Shown piece by piece: positions 1 to 6,677 of a stretch of DNA of 8,399 nucleotides. Within the stretch, counting starts at the first letter, position 1. Each line of letters begins with the position of its first letter. The position numbers and the translations under genes were made by a program. A model generated the notes under the pieces. That model was not told where the DNA came from. It did not search any database and worked only from the letters and a program-made list of their open reading frames with translations. Source of the DNA: an uncultured Spirochaetaceae bacterium (GTDB lineage: Bacteria; Spirochaetota; Spirochaetia; Treponematales; Treponemataceae); NCBI GenBank assembly GCA_902766345.1, contig CACXDK010000330.1:1-8399 (forward strand), written 5' to 3'.

Positions 1-756
1 AGCATCATCATTTTCAATTGGAATAATTTCATCATAAACTTTTGTATTCAAAACAGCAGGAACAAAGCCTGCTCCAATGCCCTGAATTTTGTGGGCACCA
101 GCGGTTCCTTTTGAAAGAACAGGGCTTGATGCAGGTTCTACAGCAACAACTTTTACGTTAGGATTCTTTTCTTTAAGATATTCACCAACACCAGTCAAAG
201 TTCCACCAGTTCCTACACCAGCAACAAAAATATCAACTTTTCCGTCTGTCTGTTCCCAAATTTCAGGACCTGTTGTCTTTTTATGAATTGCAGGATTTGC
301 AGAGTTTATAAACTGACCTGGAATAAAGCTACCAGGAGATGCTGCATGAAGTTCTTCAGCCTTGGCAATAGCACCTTTCATTCCTTTTGCACCTTCAGTA
401 AGAACAATTTCTGCACCATAAGCCTTCAAAAGATTACGTCTTTCAACACTCATTGTTTCTGGCAATGTAAGGATTGCATGATAGCCTTTTGCAGCAGCAA
501 CAGCGGCAAGACCAATTCCCGTGTTTCCACTTGTAGGTTCAATAATTGTTGCACCTGGTTTCAAAAGACCTTTTTCTTCTGCATCCTCTATCATTGCAAG
601 GGCAATTCTGTCCTTTACACTTCCAGCAGGATTCAAGTACTCAAGTTTTGCAAGAATTGTAGCATTTTTAATTCCTGACTTCTTTGAATACCCATTCAAC
701 TGCAAGAGTGGTGTTTTTCCAATCAATTCCAATGCACTCTGTTTAATGTCTGACAT
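1..756 (-). CDS. cysK: Cysteine synthase A (O-acetylserine sulfhydrylase), C-terminus cut by window edge
   Basis: This is a PLP enzyme that makes L-cysteine from O-acetylserine and sulfide in the cytoplasm. The 252 codons visible run without a stop from ATG at 756 to the window edge; about 50-60 C-terminal residues of the usual 300-310 are missing. Family motifs are all present: NPAGSVKDR around residues 42-50, with Lys48 as the expected PLP Schiff-base lysine; [12 protein letters not shown] near residue 90, the substrate loop; [20 protein letters not shown]; and the glycine-rich phosphate loop [10 protein letters not shown]. The start is supported by AGGAGT at 762-767, five bases before the ATG. 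It is the first full-size gene after the Cys-rich leader ORF at 993-1070, on the same strand, which suggests cysteine-responsive control. CysK rather than CysM is chosen for its close match to CysK motifs; a cystathionine beta-synthase-like role is less likely. Confidence 0.96.
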   Translation of the reverse strand, partial: MSDIKQSALELIGKTPLLQLNGYSKKSGIKNATILAKLEYLNPAGSVKDRIALAMIEDAEEKGLLKPGATIIEPTSGNTGIGLAAVAAAKGYHAILTLPETMSVERRNLLKAYGAEIVLTEGAKGMKGAIAKAEELHAASPGSFIPGQFINSANPAIHKKTTGPEIWEQTDGKVDIFVAGVGTGGTLTGVGEYLKEKNPNVKVVAVEPASSPVLSKGTAGAHKIQGIGAGFVPAVLNTKVYDEIIPIENDDA

Positions 757-854
757 AATTTACTCCTATGTTTATATAAAGTTTATGAAAAAAGTATGCA
801 TCAAAGTCTACACCTATGCAACTACTTTAAACTCTTAAATACAAAAGTATTAAA

Positions 855-949
855 TAGATTTACAAACACCACCCCTACAGGGATATACAATTTACATACA
901 GAGCACAATGACATTACCATCATGCATCATGCAGTTTTGCGTAAATCTA
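855..949 (-). repeat. Inverted repeat in the long cysK 5' untranslated region
   Basis: TAGATTTAC at 855-863 and GTAAATCTA at 941-949 are a perfect 9-bp inverted repeat enclosing 77 nt. Inside lie a smaller dyad, CCCTACAGGG at 873-882, and a TGCATCATGCA palindrome near 923-933. The whole stretch 757-992, between the leader-peptide stop and cysK, has no ORF I can support. The arms could form a long-range stem in the cysK message, or could be chance in AT-rich DNA. I recognise no known riboswitch fold (no SAM or T-box signature). Confidence 0.35.
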
Positions 950-961
950 AATTATTAATGT

Positions 962-992
962 AAAAAAATTGATTTTTCGCTGAAGACTCAGC
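962..992 (-). terminator. Candidate attenuator hairpin with U-tract after the leader peptide
   Basis: On the minus strand GCTGA (992-988) and TCAGC (983-979) form a 5-bp stem with a GTCT tetraloop. The sequence then runs GAAAAATCAA into seven Ts (968-962). The 5' arm begins at the base directly after the leader stop codon (993-995), so a ribosome on the last Cys codon or the stop codon would cover it. As an intrinsic terminator it is imperfect: the stem is short and the U-tract begins 10 nt after it, although AAAAA and TTTTT could extend the pairing. Function is inferred from position. Confidence 0.45.
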
Positions 993-1070
993 TTAACAAG
1001 AAAGACAGCAGAGGCACATCCGTCCATTGCGGAAATTCTGACGGACTAATGTTTCAAAGTAAATCTCCAT
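993..1070 (-). CDS. Cysteine-rich leader peptide upstream of cysK (25 aa, putative attenuator uORF)
   Basis: An ATG at 1070 opens a 25-codon ORF ending in TAA at 995-993. A perfect Shine-Dalgarno AGGAGG (1082-1077) sits six bases upstream, the best ribosome site in the window. The peptide begins MEIYFETL and ends RMCLCCLSC, so Cys19, Cys21, Cys22 and Cys25 lie in the last seven residues. It has no transmembrane segment or known domain. It lies between a near-consensus promoter and cysK, with a hairpin plus T-tract starting right after its stop. Known background: amino-acid biosynthesis operons are often controlled by leader peptides rich in codons for the end product, and polycysteine leader ORFs that respond to cysteine are described in mycobacteria. 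Inference: scarce Cys-tRNA stalls ribosomes here and raises cysK expression. The alternative, a small metal-binding peptide acting in trans, is less likely given its position. Confidence 0.8.
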   Translation of the reverse strand: MEIYFETLVRQNFRNGRMCLCCLSC

Positions 1071-1084
1071 TTTGTGCCTCCTGC
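1008..1084 (-). promoter_or_regulatory. Predicted leader RNA fold: ribosome site of the uORF pairs with its Cys codons
   Basis: In the minus-strand RNA, GCAGGAGGCACA (1084-1073, containing the AGGAGG site) can pair with TGTGCCTCTGC (1018-1008, spanning codons 18-21) over 11 bp with one bulged G. Directly adjoining it, TCCGTC (1045-1040) pairs with GACGGA (1024-1019). The 3' arm is therefore 17 contiguous paired bases, and the start codon lies in a 27-nt side bulge. Such a fold would hide the ribosome site until translation or another factor opens it. This is seen by hand pairing only; no energy was computed. Confidence 0.5.
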
Positions 1085-1124
1085 ATTTATTTTTATAAAC
1101 TTATCCTATTGGATTGATAGGTTT

Positions 1125-1153
1125 AATATACAGGATATTGCATACCTTGTCAA
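1125..1153 (-). promoter_or_regulatory. Sigma70-type promoter of the leader peptide-cysK unit
   Basis: A perfect -35 TTGACA (1153-1148) is separated by exactly 17 bp from the -10 TATATT (1130-1125), which differs from consensus at one base. Transcription should begin near 1118, about 48 nt before the leader ATG. AACCTAT occurs at 1159-1153, overlapping the -35, and again at 1123-1117 at the predicted start. There are also dyads CCTTGTCAATAGG (1145-1157) and CCTATTGGATTGATAGG (1105-1121). These could be operator half-sites, which is speculative. The promoter lies only 24 nt after the chemoreceptor stop codon. Confidence 0.75.
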
Positions 1154-1176
1154 TAGGTTATACAAAATAAATTATA

Positions 1177-2922
1177 TTATTCAGAACTTGATTGGGTACC
1201 ATTCAGTTTTTCAGCAATCATGCGAACATTTTCTGCAGACTCAGATATTCTATCCGTAGCCTGACTAAAGTTTTCAACACCAAAAGCAATCTGCTTAAGA
1301 GCTAATAATATCTGTTCGCTTGCAACTGTTTGCTGACTAATAATGCTTGAAATTTCATTACTTGAATCAGCAGTAACTTCGGCACTCATTTTTATGCTGG
1401 AAAACTTTTCTTCAAGTTCTTTAGCTTTTTCACAGCCTTCGTTTACTTTTTCAGTTCCACTTTCACTCATTAATATGAGATGATCAGAACTCTGTTGAAT
1501 TTCAGATATTTTTTCTTTTATTTCTTTTGTACCGTCAATAATACCATCTGCAAGGCGTCGAATTTCAGTAGCTACAATATGGAAATTCTGACCTGCTTCT
1601 CCTGCACTACTTGCCTCAAGTTCAGCATTAAAGGCTATGATTTTTGCCTGATCCGCTACAGAGTTAATAATAGAAACAATGTCCCAAATATTTTCTATTT
1701 TATCACTCAAAGATTTTATGCCTTCAATAGTTTTCAAGTTAGCGTCTGAAATGTCATGCAATTTTTGAAAGTTCTGAGCAAGAGTATCAACACCAGCAAT
1801 AACATCCGCAGAAGTCTTTGCTGCAACAGAAGAAACATTCTGTATTCGTTTTGAAATAGTTTCTGACATGGAATGAGAATCTTCCATTGTAGTTACAATC
1901 TCTTTTACAGCAGCACTTTGATCCTGACTTGTTTGAGCGTTTTCCTTAGAAGAATTAACAAGTTTTTCCATTTCCACAAGCAAAGACTGACCAACGCTTG
2001 AATTATCTTTCATTGTTTTCTTTCTATATAAACGCAAAATAATATTTATAATAACAACAATAATAACAATCAAAAGTGGTAGCCTTGCATTCAAAGCAAA
2101 TGTAACAGCATCAAATTTCTTAAATATAACAACATTCCAGTTTACCGCATCAATACGTCCAAAAGAACAGTAAACCCCAAAATTATTTATATTTTTCCTT
2201 TTTTGATTTATTATGTCCTGCTCAAATCCTTTTATAAAAGGAATAACTTCTGAAATTGGAGTTTTATCAGACAAATGCTGTAGATTTTTAGAACCTGTTG
2301 TTTCAAGTGAATCATTAAAAATATACATTTCATACCCAGCAGGCAAATCTTTGTACATATTATTAATAAAATCACTAAGAAGGATTCCTGTTCCTGCCAT
2401 TCCAACAGGAGTTGTTCTATCAGTTCCCCTAATTACAACATTAAGCCACAAAGCAATCTCTTGAAGCTGAGCATTATAATTTATATTGAAATTATATTCT
2501 TCTGTTTCGTATATGGTCATGTTGTACCAATACTCAGAAGGCAAAGTCGGATCAACTTCATATTGAAATTGCATTCCATTATAAAATCGTCTATCGGCAG
2601 TAGAAACCCAGAATACAGATTTACTCTTAAAAGAGTCGGCAAAAGCTTGAAACTCCTCAAAAGCCAAATTCTTTACAGATTTATCTTTAGGATCTTCTAT
2701 ATACTTTATGATTATTGGAGAACGAGCCATCTGGCGTGCAAGAGCAAGCTGTTCCTTAAATCCACTTTCAAAATCCAGTTGCATAGTTCTCTGCAACTGC
2801 GTATGCAAAGCATTCTGACCTTGAATAAAAAGGAATCTAGAGCCCAAAACAACAAAGAGAATTGTTGCAGGAATAAGCAATACATATAAAAAACTTGATT
2901 TTTTGACTTTAGTAATATTCAT
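1177..2922 (-). CDS. Methyl-accepting chemotaxis protein with periplasmic Cache-like sensor, no HAMP
   Basis: This is a transmembrane chemoreceptor that should signal to CheA/CheW and the flagellar motor. The 581 residues comprise: TM1 (about 10-33); a periplasmic domain (34-275) whose WYNMTIY, LWLNVVIRG and GMAGTGILLSDF stretches look like a dCache sensor; TM2 (281-297); and a cytoplasmic helical hairpin (about 305-575). The hairpin turn is at residues 421-458, with NAELEASSAGEAGQNFHIVATEIRRLAD in two parts matching the MCP signature. Two oddities can be seen. No HAMP domain lies between TM2 and the signalling helices. The tip reads IIAFNAELEASSAGEAG, where most MCPs have LLALNAAIEAARAGE, so residues that usually contact CheA/CheW differ. 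There is no C-terminal CheR-tethering pentapeptide. The start ATG has GGAG (2934-2931) eight bases upstream. A sigma28-like promoter precedes it. The ligand cannot be told. Confidence 0.92.
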   Translation of the reverse strand: MNITKVKKSSFLYVLLIPATILFVVLGSRFLFIQGQNALHTQLQRTMQLDFESGFKEQLALARQMARSPIIIKYIEDPKDKSVKNLAFEEFQAFADSFKSKSVFWVSTADRRFYNGMQFQYEVDPTLPSEYWYNMTIYETEEYNFNINYNAQLQEIALWLNVVIRGTDRTTPVGMAGTGILLSDFINNMYKDLPAGYEMYIFNDSLETTGSKNLQHLSDKTPISEVIPFIKGFEQDIINQKRKNINNFGVYCSFGRIDAVNWNVVIFKKFDAVTFALNARLPLLIVIIVVIINIILRLYRKKTMKDNSSVGQSLLVEMEKLVNSSKENAQTSQDQSAAVKEIVTTMEDSHSMSETISKRIQNVSSVAAKTSADVIAGVDTLAQNFQKLHDISDANLKTIEGIKSLSDKIENIWDIVSIINSVADQAKIIAFNAELEASSAGEAGQNFHIVATEIRRLADGIIDGTKEIKEKISEIQQSSDHLILMSESGTEKVNEGCEKAKELEEKFSSIKMSAEVTADSSNEISSIISQQTVASEQILLALKQIAFGVENFSQATDRISESAENVRMIAEKLNGTQSSSE

Positions 2923-2953
2923 TTAGCTTTCTCCAATAAACACTTACCTTTAT

Positions 2954-2981
2954 TTATCGGAATTTATTCGCTATTGCTATA
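2954..2981 (-). promoter_or_regulatory. Candidate sigma28 (FliA) promoter of the chemoreceptor gene
   Basis: TCCGATAA at 2961-2954 matches the flagellar sigma28 -10 element GCCGATAA at seven of eight bases. TATAG at 2981-2977 matches TAAAG at four of five and lies 15 bp upstream, one base more than the usual spacing. The whole element fits in the 59-nt gap after the znuB stop and about 32 nt before the MCP start codon. Chemoreceptor genes are typical sigma28 targets, so context supports it. Confidence 0.55.
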
Positions 2982-3821
2982 TCAAATTCTTAAAACAGAA
3001 ACCAATTTACATATAGCAAATATTAAAATATCGATAATTACAATTGTTGATCCAACTGGTGTTCCTGCCAATATTGAAGTAAAAATACCTGTAACAGCCC
3101 CAAATACAGAAAAAACACAGGAAAAAATAATAACATTCCTAAAACTCTTAAAGAGCATCATTGAAGAAATTGCAGGGAATATTATAAGAGCTGAAATTAA
3201 AAGAGACCCAACAAGATTCATTGCCAGTACGATTATTACAGCAATTACAGTAGCAAGAGCAATATTCATAATACGGGTTCTTGTACCACAGGCATAAGCA
3301 AAATCTTCATCAAAGGTAATGGCAAAAATCTTATTATAAAAAAATACAAAAAATATGATTACAAGAACAGAAATACAAATGGAAACAAGCATATCTGTTT
3401 TAGACAATGTAAGAATAAGAGTTGAACCAAACAGGGTGCTACATACATCTCCCGAAAGATTTGCAGGTGGCGAAAAAATATTCATAATAAAATATCCTAC
3501 AGCCAAAGCACCTACAGAAATCATTGCAACCCCTGCATCACCTTTTACTTTAGAATTTTCTTTTACGCACAAAATAAGCACTGCACACAATATTGTTATT
3601 GGGAGAACAAAAATAGTATCGTTTGCAATTTTTAAAACAGACGCTACGGACATAGCTCCGAATGCAGCATGAGAAAGACCATCGCCTATATAAGAAAAGC
3701 GTTTAAGGACAAGCGTTACCCCTAGCAAAGAAGATGCAAGTGCAATCATTGTTCCTGTAAGAAATGCATAGCGGACAAAAGAAAATCCAAAATATGTTTT
3801 TATAGTTTCAAATAAGTCCAT
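2982..3821 (-). CDS. znuB: Zinc ABC transporter permease (ABC-3 family)
   Basis: This inner-membrane permease forms the channel for zinc taken up by ZnuABC. Its 279 residues hold about eight hydrophobic segments and the ABC-3 family hallmarks: GDGLSHAAFG near residues 47-56 and VGSLLISALIIFPA near 204-217, the region that contacts the ATPase in this family. Length is normal for ZnuB/TroC/MntB proteins. It lies 12-15 nt after the znuC stop and is the last gene of the zinc operon. Two starts are possible: ATG at 3821, ten bases from GGAG (3835-3832), or GTG at 3824, seven bases from it, adding one residue. Manganese or iron permeases of the same family cannot be excluded from this protein alone; the zur and GTPase neighbours point to zinc. 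Confidence 0.93.
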   Translation of the reverse strand: MDLFETIKTYFGFSFVRYAFLTGTMIALASSLLGVTLVLKRFSYIGDGLSHAAFGAMSVASVLKIANDTIFVLPITILCAVLILCVKENSKVKGDAGVAMISVGALAVGYFIMNIFSPPANLSGDVCSTLFGSTLILTLSKTDMLVSICISVLVIIFFVFFYNKIFAITFDEDFAYACGTRTRIMNIALATVIAVIIVLAMNLVGSLLISALIIFPAISSMMLFKSFRNVIIFSCVFSVFGAVTGIFTSILAGTPVGSTIVIIDILIFAICKLVSVLRI

Positions 3822-3836
3822 CACTTTTTGACTCCA

Positions 3837-4481
3837 TTAAGATTTAAGTTCCCAAGATTTTCCAAGTTTAAGAATTTTATTTCCATATTTTTCAGCAGCA
3901 TCCAGATCATGACTTATTGTAATAACAGTCATGCCTTCCATATTCATATCATAAACAAGTTCATACATTGTTTCTGTAATTTCTGCATCAAAGCCCTTTG
4001 CAGGCTCATCAAGAATAAGAACAGAACCAGCGGCACACAAAGTACGTGCAAGAAGCACCCTTTGTTGTTGGCCGCCAGACAGCTCTTTGAAACCTCTCTT
4101 TGCGAAGTCCTGAATTCCAAGTCGGTTCATATTAGTTTTTGCTTTTTCAATAGCGGCTTTGCTATAGAAAGGAAAGAGCCCAAGACTAGACTGACAACCT
4201 GAAATTACAATTTCCCAAACCGTTGCGGGAAAAGTTTTTTGAATTTCACTAGCCTGAGGAAGATATCCAACACCTTTTCTATTCCATTCAGAAGAATAAT
4301 TTATGATTCCGCTCAGAGGTTTAATAAAGCCTAACATAGTCTTCATTAAAGTGGACTTTCCACTGCCGTTTTCACCAATTATAAAAAAGTAATCACCTTT
4401 CTCTATTGTGAAATTCAAATTTTCCTGTACGATTTTAGAACCATACCCTACGCAAAGATTTTTGCATTCCAAAAGAGCCAT
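3837..4481 (-). CDS. znuC: Zinc ABC transporter ATP-binding protein
   Basis: This cytoplasmic ATPase powers the ZnuB permease. It has 214 residues, slightly short for the family (220-270), and lacks the C-terminal extension of enterobacterial ZnuC. All ATPase motifs are present: Walker A GENGSGKS (36-43), Q-loop Gln76 in YLPQ, signature LSGGQQQR (134-141), Walker B VLILDEP (154-160) with catalytic Glu159, D-loop GFD and switch His191 in ISHD. The Walker B region continues AKGFD where TAGLD or TNGLD is more common, a minor variation. ATG at 4481 has AGGA (4491-4488) six bases upstream. It starts 15 nt after the znuA stop and ends 12-15 nt before znuB, so the three are translated from one message. 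Confidence 0.95.
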   Translation of the reverse strand: MALLECKNLCVGYGSKIVQENLNFTIEKGDYFFIIGENGSGKSTLMKTMLGFIKPLSGIINYSSEWNRKGVGYLPQASEIQKTFPATVWEIVISGCQSSLGLFPFYSKAAIEKAKTNMNRLGIQDFAKRGFKELSGGQQQRVLLARTLCAAGSVLILDEPAKGFDAEITETMYELVYDMNMEGMTVITISHDLDAAEKYGNKILKLGKSWELKS

Positions 4482-4496
4482 TTTAATTCCTATTTT

Positions 4497-5483
4497 TTAT
4501 TTCAGAGCTTTCTTTAGAACTTCAAGATTATTTTTCATTGCAGAAAGATAATTTCGACCAGACTCAATTTCTTTCTTTGTTATAGACTGCAATGAATCCA
4601 TTTCAAGAATTTCCTGATTTTTGCTCTTTGTGTTAGAAGCAATTGTCTTAGCAATTTTTTTATCACTCTTTTCTATAGTAAGAATACTATTAAGATTAAG
4701 CTCATCACACTTTTTTGCAAGGAATGTTATTGTTTCAAAACTAGCTTCTGACTCTGCACTACAACCTACAAAAGCTGCATAATATTTTAAACCGTAATCA
4801 TCAGTAAGATAGCGGAATGGGAAACGGTCTCCAAAAAGAACTGTTTTCTTAGAAGCAGAAAGAACAGCTCTTTCATATTCAGAATCAAGACTTGTAAGCT
4901 GCTTGACATAAGAATCTGTATTTGCCTTATAAACACTTGCATTTGAGGAATCAAGTTTTACAATCTTTTCACAAAGAACTTCTGTAACAACAGCAGCATT
5001 CTTTAAAGAAAGCCAGACATGTTCATCATACTCTATTTCTTCTTCCTCATCATCATCGTGATGATGATCTGCATCATGATGATGTTCCTCGTCATGATGT
5101 TCATGTTCCATGCCTTCAACAATTTCTTCTTCACGAACTCTATCACCAAGAACTTCCAGCATATTTACAACTGTCATTTTTTTATTCTTAGCATTAGAAA
5201 CAGCTTTTTCAACCCACTCATCGCTTTCTCCACCAACATAAACAAGCATGTCGCATTTTGAGATTTTTGCAACATCCTTTACAGAAGGCTGATAGCTATG
5301 CAAGTCTGTTCCATTATTCTGAAGCAAAGTTACATCAAATCGAGAAGCCTTGTCGCCAAGAATATTCATTACCCAGTCGTACTCAGGATAAGTAACACAT
5401 ACAATTGATTTTTTTGCTGCAAAAGCTACAGCAGATAAACTCATAAGAACTGAAAGTACCAATAATTTTACGATCTTTTTCAT
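4497..5483 (-). CDS. znuA: Zinc-binding periplasmic protein of the ZnuABC transporter
   Basis: This is a cluster A-I metal-binding protein that delivers Zn2+ to ZnuBC. Residues 1-23 are a signal peptide ending AVAFA-A; there is no lipobox Cys. Metal-site residues visible are His62 (TDLHSYQPS) and His155 (DEHVWLS). Between them is a charged loop (126-149) with about nine His plus many Asp and Glu, the flexible metal-catching loop typical of zinc-specific members. Where many ZnuA proteins have a third His (an HDAFGY-like motif) this one reads GDRFPFRYL (218-226), so the site must use other ligands. Asp296 in LEMDSL is in the usual place for the fourth ligand. The 328 residues are normal length. 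The start has AGAGGA upstream and lies 24 nt after the preceding GTPase stop. Confidence 0.94.
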   Translation of the reverse strand: MKKIVKLLVLSVLMSLSAVAFAAKKSIVCVTYPEYDWVMNILGDKASRFDVTLLQNNGTDLHSYQPSVKDVAKISKCDMLVYVGGESDEWVEKAVSNAKNKKMTVVNMLEVLGDRVREEEIVEGMEHEHHDEEHHHDADHHHDDDEEEEIEYDEHVWLSLKNAAVVTEVLCEKIVKLDSSNASVYKANTDSYVKQLTSLDSEYERAVLSASKKTVLFGDRFPFRYLTDDYGLKYYAAFVGCSAESEASFETITFLAKKCDELNLNSILTIEKSDKKIAKTIASNTKSKNQEILEMDSLQSITKKEIESGRNYLSAMKNNLEVLKKALK

Positions 5484-5507
5484 TTTGTCCTCTTTTTATA
5501 GAAAGTA

Positions 5508-6620
5508 TTAAGCAAGACACTGTTCCAATCTGGAAACAATTTTTGCCTTATCATAATTTTTACCAATAAACACAATCTGATTTCTTCGGTCACCATATTC
5601 AGGATCCCAGTTATCACGAAGATATTCATCATCTTCAAGACATTCTTTCTGAGTTGCTTCATCCAAAGCAGCCACCCAACTAGCAACAACCATTACAGAA
5701 GAATTTCTTCCAGCCTGTTCAAAAAGAAGAACATCCTTTGGTCTATCCTTAAACCAGATATATCCCTTTGCACGAATAAGTTCTTTTGGGAAATCATCAT
5801 TAATAAAGTTAAGGAATTTTTCTTCATCAAATGGCTTTTTATATTCGTATGCAAAACTTGAAATGCCGTATTCATCTGTAAAGCCACGATTGGAATCTGA
5901 AAGAGAATTTATAGCCTTCTGAATTGCAGAAGAAGAATCTACCATGTCATAATTGAATTTCTGAGTAGAAGTAATATTATCAATATCAACCTTACCCTGA
6001 ATTGTCTTAATAATTTCTGCCTTTGGCTGAAAATCTCGGATAATCTGAATTACCTGTTCAATCTGACTTTCATTAAGCAAGTCCAGCTTATTAAGAACAA
6101 TAACATTGCAGAACTCTATCTGATCAACAATAAGAGTTGTAATATCTTTAGAAGAAAGATTGTTTTCATCCTTTTCATCATAATTCTGCAAATCTGTTAA
6201 AAATTCACGGTAAATGCGATCTGCATCTACAACAGTAACTATATTTGAAAGATATACATTAGTATCAGGATTATCTTCCTCAAAAGCAAGAAAAGATGCT
6301 GCAATTGCACCTGGATCACTAATTCCAGAAGCTTCAACAAAAACAGTTTCAATAGAATCATTATCCGAAATTTTTTCTACCTGATGAATAAATTCTTCAC
6401 GCAGAGTACAACAGATGCATCCATTCTGCATTTCATACATTTCACTCTGAGCAACTGCAGAACCGTTCTTTTTTATTATAGCAGCATCAATATTTATGCT
6501 GCCCATGTCATTCACAATAAGAGCAACCCTTCTTTTTTCCTGACGGAGAATTTCATTAAGCAAAGTTGTCTTACCAGAACCTAAATATCCCGTAATGAGA
6601 GTAACTGGTTTCTTATTCAT
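5508..6620 (-). CDS. COG0523/CobW-family GTPase, putative zinc metallochaperone
   Basis: This is a G3E-family GTPase of the CobW/ZNG1/YciC type, thought to use GTP hydrolysis to hand zinc to client proteins when zinc is scarce. In its 370 residues: Walker A GYLGSGKTT (11-19); the family's metal-binding CxCC motif within NGCICCTLREEF (Cys68, Cys70, Cys71); Glu96 in VEASGISDPG; G4 motif NKLD (177-180); and a CobW C-terminal domain (about 250-370) with KGYIWF and GDRRNQIVFIG. There is no His-rich linker as seen in nickel or cobalamin relatives. Placement between zur and znuA argues for zinc rather than cobalamin. The start ATG has AGGA (6630-6627) six bases upstream. The next gene znuA follows after 24 nt. 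The client protein cannot be told from the sequence. Confidence 0.93.
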   Translation of the reverse strand: MNKKPVTLITGYLGSGKTTLLNEILRQEKRRVALIVNDMGSINIDAAIIKKNGSAVAQSEMYEMQNGCICCTLREEFIHQVEKISDNDSIETVFVEASGISDPGAIAASFLAFEEDNPDTNVYLSNIVTVVDADRIYREFLTDLQNYDEKDENNLSSKDITTLIVDQIEFCNVIVLNKLDLLNESQIEQVIQIIRDFQPKAEIIKTIQGKVDIDNITSTQKFNYDMVDSSSAIQKAINSLSDSNRGFTDEYGISSFAYEYKKPFDEEKFLNFINDDFPKELIRAKGYIWFKDRPKDVLLFEQAGRNSSVMVVASWVAALDEATQKECLEDDEYLRDNWDPEYGDRRNQIVFIGKNYDKAKIVSRLEQCLA

Positions 6621-6637
6621 ATAAATTCCTATTTCTA

Positions 6638-6663
6638 ATTATTTAAAAAATTTTTCTAATAAT
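6638..6663 (-). repeat. AT-only imperfect palindrome between the membrane protein and GTPase genes
   Basis: The 26 bases read ATTATT, then an A/T core with AAAAA against TTTTTT, then AATAAT. Twelve of 13 positions can pair, including one G-T pair. It lies in the largest gap (57 nt) inside the zinc operon. It might be a weak pause or RNA-processing site, but an all-AT stem is thermally weak and could be chance. Confidence 0.25.
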
Positions 6664-6677
6664 ATGAAACAGGAAGT

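Noticed and set aside
782..810. Possible second cysK promoter on the minus strand (TAGACT, 17 bp, CATAAA)
   Set aside because: Both boxes are poor matches in AT-rich DNA, and a near-consensus promoter exists upstream at 1125-1153. It is kept only as a possibility.
757..1118. A known riboswitch or T-box in the cysK leader
   Set aside because: I looked for SAM-type and T-box conserved motifs and saw none. The Cys-codon uORF explains the leader better.
1154..1180. Terminator after the chemoreceptor gene
   Set aside because: There is only an AT-only weak dyad and no GC stem or proper T-run, so some read-through into the cysK leader is possible.
1074..1259. 61-codon plus-strand ORF covering the cysK leader promoter and MCP end
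   Set aside because: It has a GTG start without a ribosome site and overlaps the well-supported MCP and leader on the other strand, with no recognisable features.
5048..5108. Short CATCAT/GATGAT repeats suggesting a microsatellite
   Set aside because: They are His and Asp codons of the ZnuA metal-catching loop. The repeat is irregular and in frame with the protein.
5019..5261. Met/Phe-rich plus-strand ORF opposite znuA
   Set aside because: It is the antisense of the znuA His/Asp loop, where CATCAT codons read as ATGATG. It has no ribosome site and znuA is certain.
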